Shown piece by piece: positions 8,264 through 16,405 of a DNA stretch of 64,000 nucleotides (positions within the stretch are counted from its first letter, which is position 1; each line of letters begins with the position of its first letter). The notes beneath the pieces were generated by a model. It was not told the origin of the DNA. It saw only the letters and a program-made list of their open reading frames with translations, and did no database searches. Origin of the DNA: Trichomonas vaginalis G3 (Eukaryota > Parabasalia > Trichomonadida > Trichomonadidae); NCBI RefSeq assembly GCF_026262505.1, contig NC_067205.1, positions 13,020,001 to 13,084,000 on the forward strand, written 5' to 3'. Both the position numbers and the translations under genes were made by a program.

Positions 8264-9766
8264 TTATTTGAGAAAGTTTTTCTTCAGCATTTTCCAATCA
8301 AATCTTAATGGATTCAAATTGGCTTCTTGATTCTGAACAAAATTTAATACTTGGTATAAACGTGATTGAACTTCTCTTTTCAATTTTGTTTTATAATCTG
8401 TCAATCGAGGCTCGCGAATTCTAATTGAAGGAATAAAACCTGTTTGAAGTAAATCGTTTTTAATACGATAAAAGTAATTGGGTGCAACTTCTTCTAAAAG
8501 ATTTTTGACAAAAACATCAATTCTTTGATTTTTAACGCAGCCAAAATCGTGATATTTTATCTTTTTAAATAAAGATTCAGAAACGTTATTCACAACGGTT
8601 AATTCATTTGGTCTGGCAGCGGCTATCCACTGTTGTTTATGAATGTCCCACTGACGTGTAAAGTATTGATTAAATTCCAATTGATCTTGAATTTTATCAA
8701 TAATGTGCTCTTTATACATTTTTGCAGCATCTTCTTCTGTGCAATCACGATAATAACATAAAATGTTCATAAATTTTTCGACTTCTGATCTAATCTCTTC
8801 ATCATTTATCTTTGAGAGATTCTTTTTAAGTGCGCGTATTACATGTAGCGCGCACCAAAAGATATTGCACTCCGGAAATGAATTCCTAATCCCGTTGAAA
8901 ATGTTTAGTGCACAGTCAGACATGATAAATTCAGGTTCTGTGTGAGTTGTTTCAAAATATTTACTTAAGCAAAAAGAAATATTTTCACTATTATCTGGAT
9001 ATATTATAAAATAACACAAAGGGATAGAATGAGTATTAGCAAATTTGGTAGCTAATACATAAAAAGGAAATCCATGAATAATTAATTTAAACGTAGAGTC
9101 TAAGTGATAAATTGGTGGTTTTTCATGAATTTGAGAGATCATATCATTATCAGAGTAAATAAAAACCAATTTGTCTGGAAAATCAGTATCTTCACCTTGA
9201 ATGTCAAAATAAATAAGGTCATCATGTTGATCTTCCCATTGATTAACATAGTTTTGTAAAGATTGAAATTGATTTAAAGATATGTCTGGTAAAGATCTCA
9301 TAAGATCTTTTTGTTGTAAATAATATTTCAATTGATTGATTGCAGTTTGTTTCATAGTCATGTGAATACAAGTATGATCTTTAGGTATTTCAAGCGTTTT
9401 GTTGACTTCTTGTGTTGCATTAAGTGGACTTCCGTGATTCATGAGAAATTTTTTAATCCAAGCACGGTAAGTACCACTTGTAGGTGTATTTTTATGTTGT
9501 GGTGGTGGTCCTGAGTGAATATGAGTTAAGTTTGCAGATTTAAAAATGTAATTGTCGAAATTTTTAATAAATTTAAAGCCTGCTGGGCAGCCTTCGTATT
9601 CGCATCGGTGGTAGATTAATACTCCTGTTCCAATTGATAGTTTTTGTGGGTCTTTGACAAATCTTATGTTACCATGCAGCTCTGCAGCTATAACAAAACG
9701 AGAATATTCTAAATATCCTATGGCTTGATCAACCTCGCATGGAGGATCGGGTGGAGGATGTTGCAT
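8264..9766 (-). CDS. MULE (Mutator-like) transposase
   Basis: The 500-residue enzyme cuts and pastes MULE DNA. A zinc-binding FLYWCH/WRKY-like region lies at the N-terminus (Cys55, Cys60, His82, His84: CEYEGC and THIH). The DDE transposase core follows: Asp223 in YHLDSTF, Asp284 in IMSDCALN, the MULE signature CALHVIRALKKNL near 305-317, and a Glu in NNVSESLFKKIK near residue 400. The length suits a compact MULE transposase and the frame is intact. A C-terminal piece of the same gene lies at 33461-33934. The hairpin array starts about 250 bp upstream of the start codon. No clear terminal repeats were found. Confidence 0.88.
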   Translation of the reverse strand: MQHPPPDPPCEVDQAIGYLEYSRFVIAAELHGNIRFVKDPQKLSIGTGVLIYHRCEYEGCPAGFKFIKNFDNYIFKSANLTHIHSGPPPQHKNTPTSGTYRAWIKKFLMNHGSPLNATQEVNKTLEIPKDHTCIHMTMKQTAINQLKYYLQQKDLMRSLPDISLNQFQSLQNYVNQWEDQHDDLIYFDIQGEDTDFPDKLVFIYSDNDMISQIHEKPPIYHLDSTFKLIIHGFPFYVLATKFANTHSIPLCYFIIYPDNSENISFCLSKYFETTHTEPEFIMSDCALNIFNGIRNSFPECNIFWCALHVIRALKKNLSKINDEEIRSEVEKFMNILCYYRDCTEEDAAKMYKEHIIDKIQDQLEFNQYFTRQWDIHKQQWIAAARPNELTVVNNVSESLFKKIKYHDFGCVKNQRIDVFVKNLLEEVAPNYFYRIKNDLLQTGFIPSIRIREPRLTDYKTKLKREVQSRLYQVLNFVQNQEANLNPLRFDWKMLKKNFLK

Positions 9767-10014
9767 TGAGCAGCAAAAAGGAAAAATAAAATTGAAAACT
9801 CACATTGAAAAAATAACGGTTTAATAGAAAATATTTTTTTTCTTCTGAAAAAGAATTATCTTTGAGTATCTAAATTGGGATAAAGGATATAGAATAGATA
9901 ACTAGTACTTAATATATGATACATGTACACGAAATGGAAGAATGTGTACTAAAAGAAAGAGAAATTTTAGCTTAATATTTTACATACGAATCAATTATCT
10001 TTGGTTAAAAGGTA

Positions 10015-11060
10015 GAATTGTTGGCTATGATGTACTGATTCATGATCAGTACATCATAGCCAACAATTCCTTATACAAAATTCAAAAACTTGGGTGCAAT
10101 CAGTTCTGATTGCACCCAAGTTTTTGAACTTTCTTGAGGGAATTAAAGGGTGAGAGATTTATAGTCTATCTATATATCTCCCACCCTCTAATTCCCTCCC
10201 TGACAGCGGGAAACTTTGTCTGAATGTTAAACTATTCAGACAAAGTTTCCCACTGTTTGCGAAGGAATTGTTGGCTATGATGTACTGATTCATGATCAGT
10301 ACATCATAGCCAACAATTCCTTATATAAAGTTCAAAAACTTGGGTGCAATCAGTCTGATTGCACCCAAGTTTTTGAACTTTCTTGAGGGAATGGAAGAGT
10401 AAGAGGTATACATTATGAATATATACCTCTTACCCTTCCATTCCCTCTCTGACAGCGGAAACTTTGTCTGAATGTTAAACTATTCAGACAAAGTTTCCCG
10501 CTGTCAGCGAAAGAATTGTTCCATCTGGTGCATAGAGTGTGAATCTATGCACCAAATGGAGCAAGTCCCTCGCGAAATTGCCAAAACTTGCGTCGCATTT
10601 CAAAGATTGCGACCCAAATTTTGGCGATTTCTAGTAGAGATGGAGTATTTTGAGTCACTGACCTATATGCAGTGGCTCAAAGGGCTCCATCTCTACTTTG
10701 AAGCAAGGAAACTTTCCTCGAAATTTTGATAATTTGAAGAAAGTTTTCAAGCAATTAACAAAGGATTACTCGCTATGAGGTAAAAATTCTAGATTTTCAC
10801 CTCATAGCGAGAGCTTCCCTTTCATTGCTTGAAAACTTTCCCCAGCTTCAAAATTGGGGAAAGGGCTGTAAAGTCGACTCCGATACCAGCAGGTACCAGA
10901 GTATTTAAAAGAGAAGCCCTCGTACGAGTTTCTAAGAAGACCTTCTCATTCAAGAAGATCTTAATAGAAAATCGTACGAGGGCATTGAAAACTCGCGTCT
11001 GGTACATGTTGGTACCAGAGTGTTTGAGATTTGAAGACTCTGGTACTAACATGTACCAGA
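10015..11060. repeat. Array of at least ten distinct hairpins
   Basis: The stretch is almost wholly made of near-perfect palindromes laid head to tail. Stems are about 20-27 bp and loops 2-9 nt: 10015-10069, 10081-10128, 10136-10198, 10204-10255; then the same four types again at 10262-10322, 10331-10378, 10386-10447 and 10451-10505; then different ones at 10516-10563, 10574-10631, 10633-10697, 10736-10840 (longer), 10916-10983 and 10999-11059. The first four form a ~249-bp unit duplicated in tandem. Corresponding hairpins differ in sequence but each stays self-complementary. Reading frames across it are incidental. An inverted copy lies at 59110-59560. Confidence 0.85.
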
Positions 11061-11175
11061 ATTTATGATGAATTTAAGATGGACCATTATAAAATGGTAG
11101 CGGTTTGTTTCAAAAAATTTTAGATGAGATTTGCATAGATATAGATTATATGATTTATACATATGAAAAATAATA
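11061..11175. other. AT-rich flank before Maverick B
   Basis: Short noncoding sequence between the last hairpin and the target duplication of Maverick B. No gene or repeat recognised. Confidence 0.5.
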
Positions 11176-11182
11176 TATAAAA
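11176..11182. repeat. Target-site duplication of Maverick B, left
   Basis: TATAAAA directly precedes GTTAGTACACC, the first base of the terminal inverted repeat. The same seven bases follow the other end at 32950-32956. Six-base duplications are usual for Mavericks; one terminal base is ambiguous here. Confidence 0.75.
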
Positions 11183-11372
11183 GTTAGTACACCAGTCTTG
11201 GGTATGGTGGCACTGCGTTCCACCTTACCCAATACTTGTGAATTTGACACTTTACAAAACCGTTAACGTATATTTTACAACATGAACGCAAAAACTAACT
11301 TAACCTTAAATATTTACAAAGCCGCCAACAATTTCACCTCACTAACGAACTCACTAATGAAAATAAACGTTC

Positions 11373-11657
11373 TCATAAATTTTCTTCAATATCTTCATCA
11401 TCAGTGTTAACTCTATTGTAGTCATACTTGAAGTCATAAAGTTTCTCAAGTTTTGAAATGCATAGTCTTGTTAACTTACCTTCATCATCATAAGTTTTTA
11501 TAAAACTACCATGACAATCTTTATAAACAGTCAGTGTATAGTCAACTGGTCTAGGATGAAGTGTAAAGAACATGTTATACTCAGGAAGGAAGAATAAATG
11601 TTTAAATGTATGTTTGTTATATGTTTTGATTTGTATGAGTTGCTTTTGTTCTGTCAT
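11373..11657 (-). CDS. TIR-borne protein, 94 aa (left copy)
   Basis: The function is not recognised. The product is identical in sequence to that of 32475-32759 because the gene lies inside the terminal inverted repeat. It is moderately basic in the first half (MTEQKQLIQIKTYNKH) with an acidic tail (NTDDEDIEENL), and has no cysteine pair or membrane segment. The start follows TTTTATTTTTATGTAA, matching the element promoter pattern. Presence in both termini would keep the two copies identical through replication or gene conversion. A role in transcription or end recognition is possible but purely speculative. Confidence 0.6.
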   Translation of the reverse strand: MTEQKQLIQIKTYNKHTFKHLFFLPEYNMFFTLHPRPVDYTLTVYKDCHGSFIKTYDDEGKLTRLCISKLEKLYDFKYDYNRVNTDDEDIEENL

Positions 11658-11757
11658 TTACATAAAAATAAAATAAAAATAATTTTAAAAAAATAAACTT
11701 AAAAATAATGATATCACCACCATCACACGTATGAAAACATAGCACAAAAATAAATTT

Positions 11758-11812
11758 AGGTGAAGTGGTGAAATCTCACCTCTTTTTTTCACCCGGTTTT
11801 CACCCACTTGAA
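11758..11812. repeat. GGTGAAA/TTCACC iterons in left TIR
   Basis: Overlapping GGTGAAGTGGTGAAATCTCACC and CCGGTTTTCACCC segments form local inverted pairs. Related motifs recur at 20682-20750, 21815-21870, 21995-22050 and 32325-32375. Confidence 0.5.
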
Positions 11813-11813
11813 T

Positions 11814-12341
11814 TCATTGCTTTATAACTCTCTTCCTTGGTTTCTTTTTAGTTGCTTTCTTCACGTCTGTCTCCAACTTGACTGTCTTTCTTCTTCGTCC
11901 ATAATGATACCAGTTACTTCCACCAGTCAATGGGTCAAATGGTCTTTCGTAAGGGTTTCCATACATTCCATAGGGACCATACGGAAGAACTACTGGTGGA
12001 GAAGAAACATTTTCTTTAGTTCCATAGAATCTATTTAAATGCATTGTTTCACCTTTCATCTGGTCATTAAAGTCTTTTGCGTGTTTTGCAAACTCATCGT
12101 CCTTTCCTAAAGCATTTTCTGACTCAGTCGCAACCAAATTGGATGCTTTATTTATGAGCCCTATTTTATTTAATCTTAACTTCTTTGCAACCCAGCCTCC
12201 AATCTTTCCTTTATTTGCGTCTAATGTCTTTGAAACTCTTCCTCCACTCATTTTATTTACTGCGTCATAAGCTCCAAGTGCTTTTGCTCCAAATGCTAAT
12301 GCTTTTGTTCCCATTGCGCCTAAAGCTGCCCAAGCTACCAT
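11814..12341 (-). CDS. Basic Gly/Ala-rich protein, candidate minor virion protein (B)
   Basis: The 175-residue product begins with a small-residue, amphipathic segment (MVAWAALGAMGTKALAFGAKALGAYD) and has basic helical segments (VAKKLRLNK). A proline/tyrosine/glycine stretch (LPYGPYGMYG) and a strongly basic tail (KKATKKKPRKRVIKQ) follow. Composition resembles core or membrane-active minor capsid proteins, but no homology is claimed. Its ATG directly follows the TAA of the gene at 12342, and its last codons lie inside the TIR. Confidence 0.6.
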   Translation of the reverse strand: MVAWAALGAMGTKALAFGAKALGAYDAVNKMSGGRVSKTLDANKGKIGGWVAKKLRLNKIGLINKASNLVATESENALGKDDEFAKHAKDFNDQMKGETMHLNRFYGTKENVSSPPVVLPYGPYGMYGNPYERPFDPLTGGSNWYHYGRRRKTVKLETDVKKATKKKPRKRVIKQ

Positions 12342-12566
12342 TTACCCCATATTAAAATCATCTCTCTTCAATATTATCTCATAAAAGTTCTCGTTACTGG
12401 AGAAAGTCAATGAAACATAAACATTCTCACGTGCTTCGCCCTCACCGCTTTGCGGTCTATCTAACTTCTTTCTTATCTCATCTATTCTCAATAAAATATC
12501 TGAACAATTGCTAACATCTTCTACAACTGTTATTTCATCATGAACGACCTTTAAGAACAAGCTCAT
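12342..12566 (-). CDS. Hypothetical protein, 74 aa, linked by TAAATG on both sides
   Basis: The function is unknown. The protein is small, with two beta-like segments around a hydrophilic middle. Its ATG is immediately after the stop of the gene at 12567 (TAAATG), and its own stop is immediately before the ATG of the gene at 11814. A GC-rich double hairpin (12431-12456) lies inside the coding region and encodes RPQSGEGEA. A downstream start and a shared transcript with neighbours are both possible. Confidence 0.55.
   Translation of the reverse strand: MSLFLKVVHDEITVVEDVSNCSDILLRIDEIRKKLDRPQSGEGEARENVYVSLTFSSNENFYEIILKRDDFNMG
12431..12456. repeat. GC-rich double-hairpin element 1
   Basis: On the minus strand a stem with AAA loop (ACCGC-AAA-GCGGT) is followed by GA and a second stem with GAA loop (GGGC-GAA-GCAC, one mismatch). 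It stands out from the AT-rich surroundings and lies within a gene. Confidence 0.6.
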
Positions 12567-13448
12567 TTAATATGCAATTAAAATCATCTCAATAATGAGT
12601 CCATCCTTTCCATCTTTAGGTAGCACAACATCTTTCATTGAAGAAGGTTCGACAAGTCTTATGTTAAACTTACTGACAAAGTTTGTTATACTATAATGCT
12701 TCGGTGGCGAATACATGTAGTTTGAAAGACATAATATAGATTCTTCAGCAAATTCACTTATACTGGATTTTATAACAATGTTCTCACGAGACCAAACGCC
12801 ACCAATTGACAATCTTGTAAGCAATCCTGCTGAACCTTCAACTGTAAACGTCGATGGTAACATTCCACGAAGGTCATCTATTGACATCTTTGAGTCACTG
12901 AATTTAAATATTTTCTTAAAGCAATCGTCATTATCTAACCATGCAATAGCTTTGAAGTTTTCATTCGAATATACATCTGCTTCATTAAATGTAAAACCTG
13001 ACTTCTTTGCAGAGACGATTTTAAAATCTATTGCATTTGTTTCAAAATTATATGCTATGGTAACTTCTGAAGGTAATGGGTGTCCTTCTGCTATAAGTTG
13101 TTCTTTCAATACCGTTTGAAGCTTTGTGTTAAAAACTTTCATGTCATCTCCTGTATCTAAGTTCACATACACAGCAACAGGGAAACTATCTTGCTTCTTT
13201 GTTTCATCATTATATCTCAAAACATTAAAGTTCTTCAATAATATTGTCCTTCCTGCTGGAATACTTCTAACTTGTCTGATTTCAATAGCTTTCTCACCTC
13301 CTACATACTCTACCCAGTGTCTTGGATATTCATAAGTATACTGACTTTCTTGAATTTTGGTTGGTTTCATCATAACGTGTTCATAGTATATCTTTATACT
13401 CTTGTCAGTTAGACTCGGTGCTATGTTCTGAATATTTCTGACTTGCAT
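12567..13448 (-). CDS. Conserved Maverick structural-type protein (B, first copy)
   Basis: The protein has 293 residues from the ATG at 13448. An upstream ATG at 13550 would run into the divergent ATPase gene and is not preferred. It belongs to the family of 5472 and 36723: YPRHWVEYVGGEKAIEIRQVRS corresponds to YPLRWLRDPSVTKAIGFRRMK, SILCLSNYMYSPPKHY to SFLCLMNDFYEKPTKLY, and LPKDGKDGLIIEMIL to the C-terminal end. Intact. A virion role is inferred from conservation. It shares a 16-bp divergent promoter with the ATPase, and its TAA touches the next ATG. Confidence 0.65.
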   Translation of the reverse strand: MQVRNIQNIAPSLTDKSIKIYYEHVMMKPTKIQESQYTYEYPRHWVEYVGGEKAIEIRQVRSIPAGRTILLKNFNVLRYNDETKKQDSFPVAVYVNLDTGDDMKVFNTKLQTVLKEQLIAEGHPLPSEVTIAYNFETNAIDFKIVSAKKSGFTFNEADVYSNENFKAIAWLDNDDCFKKIFKFSDSKMSIDDLRGMLPSTFTVEGSAGLLTRLSIGGVWSRENIVIKSSISEFAEESILCLSNYMYSPPKHYSITNFVSKFNIRLVEPSSMKDVVLPKDGKDGLIIEMILIAY

Positions 13449-13464
13449 TTTTAATGGAGATAAA

Positions 13465-14352
13465 ATGAAGCATTTAATACATGACGTAGATGAAGACATG
13501 AATGAAACTACAGACAAACTTAACTCTTCTCTTATTCTTCCTTTCAGCAAAGATTATGAATTCTGTTCAAATGGTGTGTATTTCTATTGTGGAAAGATGG
13601 GTTCAGGTAAGACATTTAACCTCATTCGTCATATACTCATAACAGAACGTTTAGGAAATGACTCATATTATGACCAAATCATTATATCAGCAACTTCAGA
13701 CTCTATGGACTCAACAGCGAAAACATTTATGTCAAAAGTTCAAGTCTCTGTCGTTAAAGTTCCAGACAGTGAACTCATTGAATTTCTTCAACGTTATATT
13801 CGACGTAAGAGGAAATATTATGCCATCGTAGAGTTCATACAGTCAGGAATGCAAAAGACTTCTGAGGAGATGGAAAGAATTATTGACAAACACCACTTAC
13901 GTCAATACTCAGGAGTTTACGATATGAAACGACTGACAAACTACATTCTATCAAAACTTTCAAAATACCCCTTCAAAAAGTATCCTTCAAATACTCTGCT
14001 CGTTTGTGACGACTTCGCCGGAAAAGGTTTAGTGTCAAAGCCTGACTCACCATTAGCTAACATCATAACTAAAGTCAGACATTACCATTTAACTGTAGCA
14101 ATACTTATGCAAACATGGCGTTTCCTTGCTTTAAACATAAAACGTCTCATAACTGACTTCGTTATCTTTCAAGGTTTCTCACGTTATGACATTGAACTCA
14201 TTTGGAAACAGTCAGGTATAACATTACCTTTTGAAGAAATTTGGGAAGCATATAAGTCTCTCATCTCTCCTCGTTCATACCTTGAGATTCATATCATGAC
14301 TAATACCATTAAAGTCAAAAATATTCCATGGGAACGACCAACATTGTTTTAA
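13465..14352 (+). CDS. A32-like genome-packaging ATPase (B)
   Basis: The 295-residue P-loop ATPase belongs to the HerA/FtsK-like A32 type found in Polintons, virophages and large DNA viruses, which pumps DNA into capsids. Walker A is GKMGSGKT (43-50) and Walker B is LLVCDD (178-183). The downstream MQTWRFL segment (about residue 216) matches the usual sensor glutamine. The frame is intact, with the start 16 bp from the divergent structural gene. Length and motif spacing agree with the ATPase of element C (47419-48294). This is one of the few long B genes without a lesion. Confidence 0.88.
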   Translation: MKHLIHDVDEDMNETTDKLNSSLILPFSKDYEFCSNGVYFYCGKMGSGKTFNLIRHILITERLGNDSYYDQIIISATSDSMDSTAKTFMSKVQVSVVKVPDSELIEFLQRYIRRKRKYYAIVEFIQSGMQKTSEEMERIIDKHHLRQYSGVYDMKRLTNYILSKLSKYPFKKYPSNTLLVCDDFAGKGLVSKPDSPLANIITKVRHYHLTVAILMQTWRFLALNIKRLITDFVIFQGFSRYDIELIWKQSGITLPFEEIWEAYKSLISPRSYLEIHIMTNTIKVKNIPWERPTLF

Positions 14353-14362
14353 AGTTTAACCT

Positions 14363-14740
14363 TCAATTGACTGATGGTAAACAAATTCCATGCATCTCTG
14401 TCGCCATTTCTGTTAATATTTTGCTGTCATTCATATCATCCACTTCTCCATCCGTTAGCTTTTGAGGATATGGGTTAGAATAGCTGTTCTTAAATGAAGG
14501 CTTTTCACCTTTGAGAGCATAAACTCTATAACTTTCTGCATACTTTATGTTTGAACCTCCTGAGCCATCATTGACATAAATTTTTATAGGCTTCCACCCT
14601 TTGTTCATATTCCTGCTTCTTCCATTAGCTCTTTTGTTCAGTAGTTCTACATCTTTATACACACCACCTGTCTCAGTGAATTCAACAATATTTTCATTCG
14701 TTAGCTTTACATTCAAACCCTTGTCGAGTATATTGTTCAT
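14363..14740 (-). CDS. Hypothetical protein, 125 aa (B)
   Basis: The function is unknown. Chosen start is the ATG at 14740, which directly follows TATGAA; an ATG three codons upstream is possible. The product has a basic centre (RANGRSRNMNKGWKPIKIYV), a serine/glycine loop and a proline-rich stretch, and no transmembrane segment. It converges with the ATPase gene (10 bp between stops) and diverges from 14774 with about 33 bp between start codons, each side with its own T-rich motif. Confidence 0.5.
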   Translation of the reverse strand: MNNILDKGLNVKLTNENIVEFTETGGVYKDVELLNKRANGRSRNMNKGWKPIKIYVNDGSGGSNIKYAESYRVYALKGEKPSFKNSYSNPYPQKLTDGEVDDMNDSKILTEMATEMHGICLPSVN

Positions 14741-14773
14741 TTCATACATATAAAAGGTTTTATTCTATATGAA

Positions 14774-15388
14774 ATGAGAAGCAAATCCATCTTAGCTGGT
14801 GCCGTTAATGTTCCAATTGAACCAACATCAAATGTTGACTCACGAACGACAAACAATATTGTCATAAAGAACTATAGTTCGGAGTGTTTGAAAGAAAAAG
14901 AACCAGATCTTAAGTCGGTGAATTTAAACACAGCTTCAAACGCTAACGCTACATCAGATGTTAGGTTAGAGTATCCACCACTGGACCAAGTTCTTTCAAG
15001 AGAAGCCAACGACAACCCTTACACAAATGTTCAAACAAATTCTTCAGATAACGTAGACCATTACCTTCTTCAGTTATATCAAACAATTTTACTCAAAGAC
15101 GATAAGAAGCTTTTGACAAATCTTATAAGTAAGAACCAAATAATTCTAACAAAGGAGGACCTTGAAAATATTATATCACGAATAACAGGAAAGCAATGTG
15201 TCATTGACTATCTCGACCCTGAAATCGAATGCTGTGGTCAAACTCCAATATTCATGAAAATAGGTAACATCCGCATCATTGAAACACCAGGTACTCCAGG
15301 AGTTGAGTTTAAGTATAAATATTCGAACGAGTATACAAAACTATCTACTTACTATAAGCTTTGTTTGAAATATGTTTTAGTAAATTAA
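14774..15388 (+). CDS. CCG-motif Maverick protein (B)
   Basis: The 204-residue protein has a disordered Asn/Ser/Thr-rich N-terminal half and a compact C-terminal half. The latter contains the pattern DPEIECCG and ends with an aromatic segment. The protein at 51333-51914 in element C has the same layout and EPDISCCG, so this is a gene shared across both Maverick families. Function is not known; a conserved position near the penton-like gene in both elements suggests a virion or assembly role. Its stop overlaps the stop of the convergent gene 15385 by four bases. Confidence 0.6.
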   Translation: MRSKSILAGAVNVPIEPTSNVDSRTTNNIVIKNYSSECLKEKEPDLKSVNLNTASNANATSDVRLEYPPLDQVLSREANDNPYTNVQTNSSDNVDHYLLQLYQTILLKDDKKLLTNLISKNQIILTKEDLENIISRITGKQCVIDYLDPEIECCGQTPIFMKIGNIRIIETPGTPGVEFKYKYSNEYTKLSTYYKLCLKYVLVN

Positions 15389-15654
15389 AGCAATTTGTAA
15401 TATCTATCCAAAACTTCTTCAACAGTATCGAACTCATCTTCATAATGCAAACCTAATCTTATTGACTTGGTGCAGTTTTCACTAACACAATATAGCGCTT
15501 TGCGCTCGGCGCCTTTGACGCCTTTTTCTGTTCTCTTGACAGACATAACTAACTCATTTGTTTCATCAAACAGCAACAACCAAAGTTCATGCCCTAATAC
15601 ATAACATTCATACTTTATATTTTTAGCTCTGAGTTCTCTTGTAAGCTGTTGCAT
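15385..15654 (-). CDS. Hypothetical protein, 89 aa (B)
   Basis: The function is unknown. Its ATG immediately follows the stop of the penton-like gene (TAAATG). The protein is rich in charged residues, with two cysteines in the middle (CVSENC) and a double hairpin inside the gene that encodes GVKGAERKALY. No family recognised. Confidence 0.45.
   Translation of the reverse strand: MQQLTRELRAKNIKYECYVLGHELWLLLFDETNELVMSVKRTEKGVKGAERKALYCVSENCTKSIRLGLHYEDEFDTVEEVLDRYYKLL
15494..15522. repeat. GC-rich double-hairpin element 2
   Basis: AGCGC-TTT-GCGCT (15494-15506) is followed after one base by a second stem-loop GGCG...CGCC (15508-15522). Located within the 89-codon gene, it is strikingly GC-rich against its surroundings. 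Confidence 0.55.
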
Positions 15655-16389
15655 TTAATATTTTCTAAAAAAGTCAACTTCAACAGTCATTCGCACTGGT
15701 GCCTTCAGTACTACGGGCTCGCCTTGAAAGTCAACTAGTCTGAATTGCATGTCTTTCAAATTATGAGGACTAATGCGAACCCATTTACCTAAATGAGTTA
15801 CTATGACAGGAACGTTTGGAATGAACATTGAATTTACTTCATAACAGAAAGACTTATATTCTACTGAACCTTTACTATTAACTCCTGAAATACCTGTGAC
15901 ATTAGCTATTTTAGACTCAACGTACAAACAATTGCCATAACATACGTATGGAACGGATTTCATCTCAATCGTTTTGTCAACACTTTTCAAAGGAAATGTC
16001 ATATGGTATGCTCCCAGAAGCAATTGAACTCTATGACTCATTCGTGTTATCTTAAACTCCTTCGCATAACTGAACTTCAAAACTCCTGCAATAAGTTTAA
16101 CATTCATTAAGTTTTCTCCGTTATCCTTGTTTATTGTAGTATTTATGAGAGCATTTAACACTCAGCTAATGTTTCCATCTTATATTCTACATTATTGTGA
16201 AATCTTATTTCATGCTTCTTCCATCTATTTCAAGCTCCATGAAATCTGTTTCGTCAGTTATAACGAATGAAGCAATAGATTAAAGTCAACAACTCTGAAA
16301 GCAAGCGCTTCATTCTGAAGACCTAAGTTTGTTTGTAGCTTTACTGTCCCGTATTCGTTTGGGTCTGTACTTTGCAAATAGAACAACAT
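15655..16389 (-). pseudogene. Penton-like minor capsid protein (B), frameshifted
   Basis: The product would form the single jelly-roll capsomer at the vertices of a Maverick virion. The last 168 codons (16161-15655) are open and end with a strand pattern (MQFRLVDFQGEPVVLKAP) typical of the last jelly-roll strands and similar to LTLVDANFVPVKLLCP in 50531-51328. Upstream coding continues in other frames to an ATG at 16387-16389, with shifts near 16257 and 16200. Its TAA is joined to the next ATG. The assignment rests on pattern and context, not on a profile search. Confidence 0.6.
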
Positions 16390-16405
16390 TTTATTCTCAT
16401 TAAAT

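Larger units (their letters stand above)
1..8781. repeat. Left arm of a large inverted duplication
   Basis: This arm is the near-identical reverse complement of 33449-43803. Gene order and most proteins match one for one: polymerase, small virion-like proteins, integrase, fibre, methyltransferase, Maverick end, MULE 3' part. The junction between the Maverick end and the MULE flank (8160/8161 and 34072/34073) is the same in both arms, so this is duplication of a pre-formed block, not two insertions. The arm runs off the window at base 1. Differences are single-base indels, the insert at 34733-35530, and a few sharply divergent islands in the fibre gene and its neighbours. Confidence 0.9.
11183..11838. 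repeat. Left terminal inverted repeat of Maverick B
   Basis: Starts GTTAGTACACCAGTCTTGGG and is matched by the reverse complement of 32295-32949. It contains a complete 94-residue gene and GGTGAAA/TTCACC iterons. Its inner boundary falls within the last codons of the gene at 11814. Confidence 0.9.

Noticed and set aside
10015-11060. CRISPR array or coding ORFs in the hairpin region
   Set aside because: The stems are different palindromes, not identical direct repeats with unique spacers; reading frames across them are by-products of symmetry.
10822-11068. Opposed 76/79-codon ORFs
   Set aside because: They read both strands of palindromic hairpins, which explains the similar amino-acid strings.
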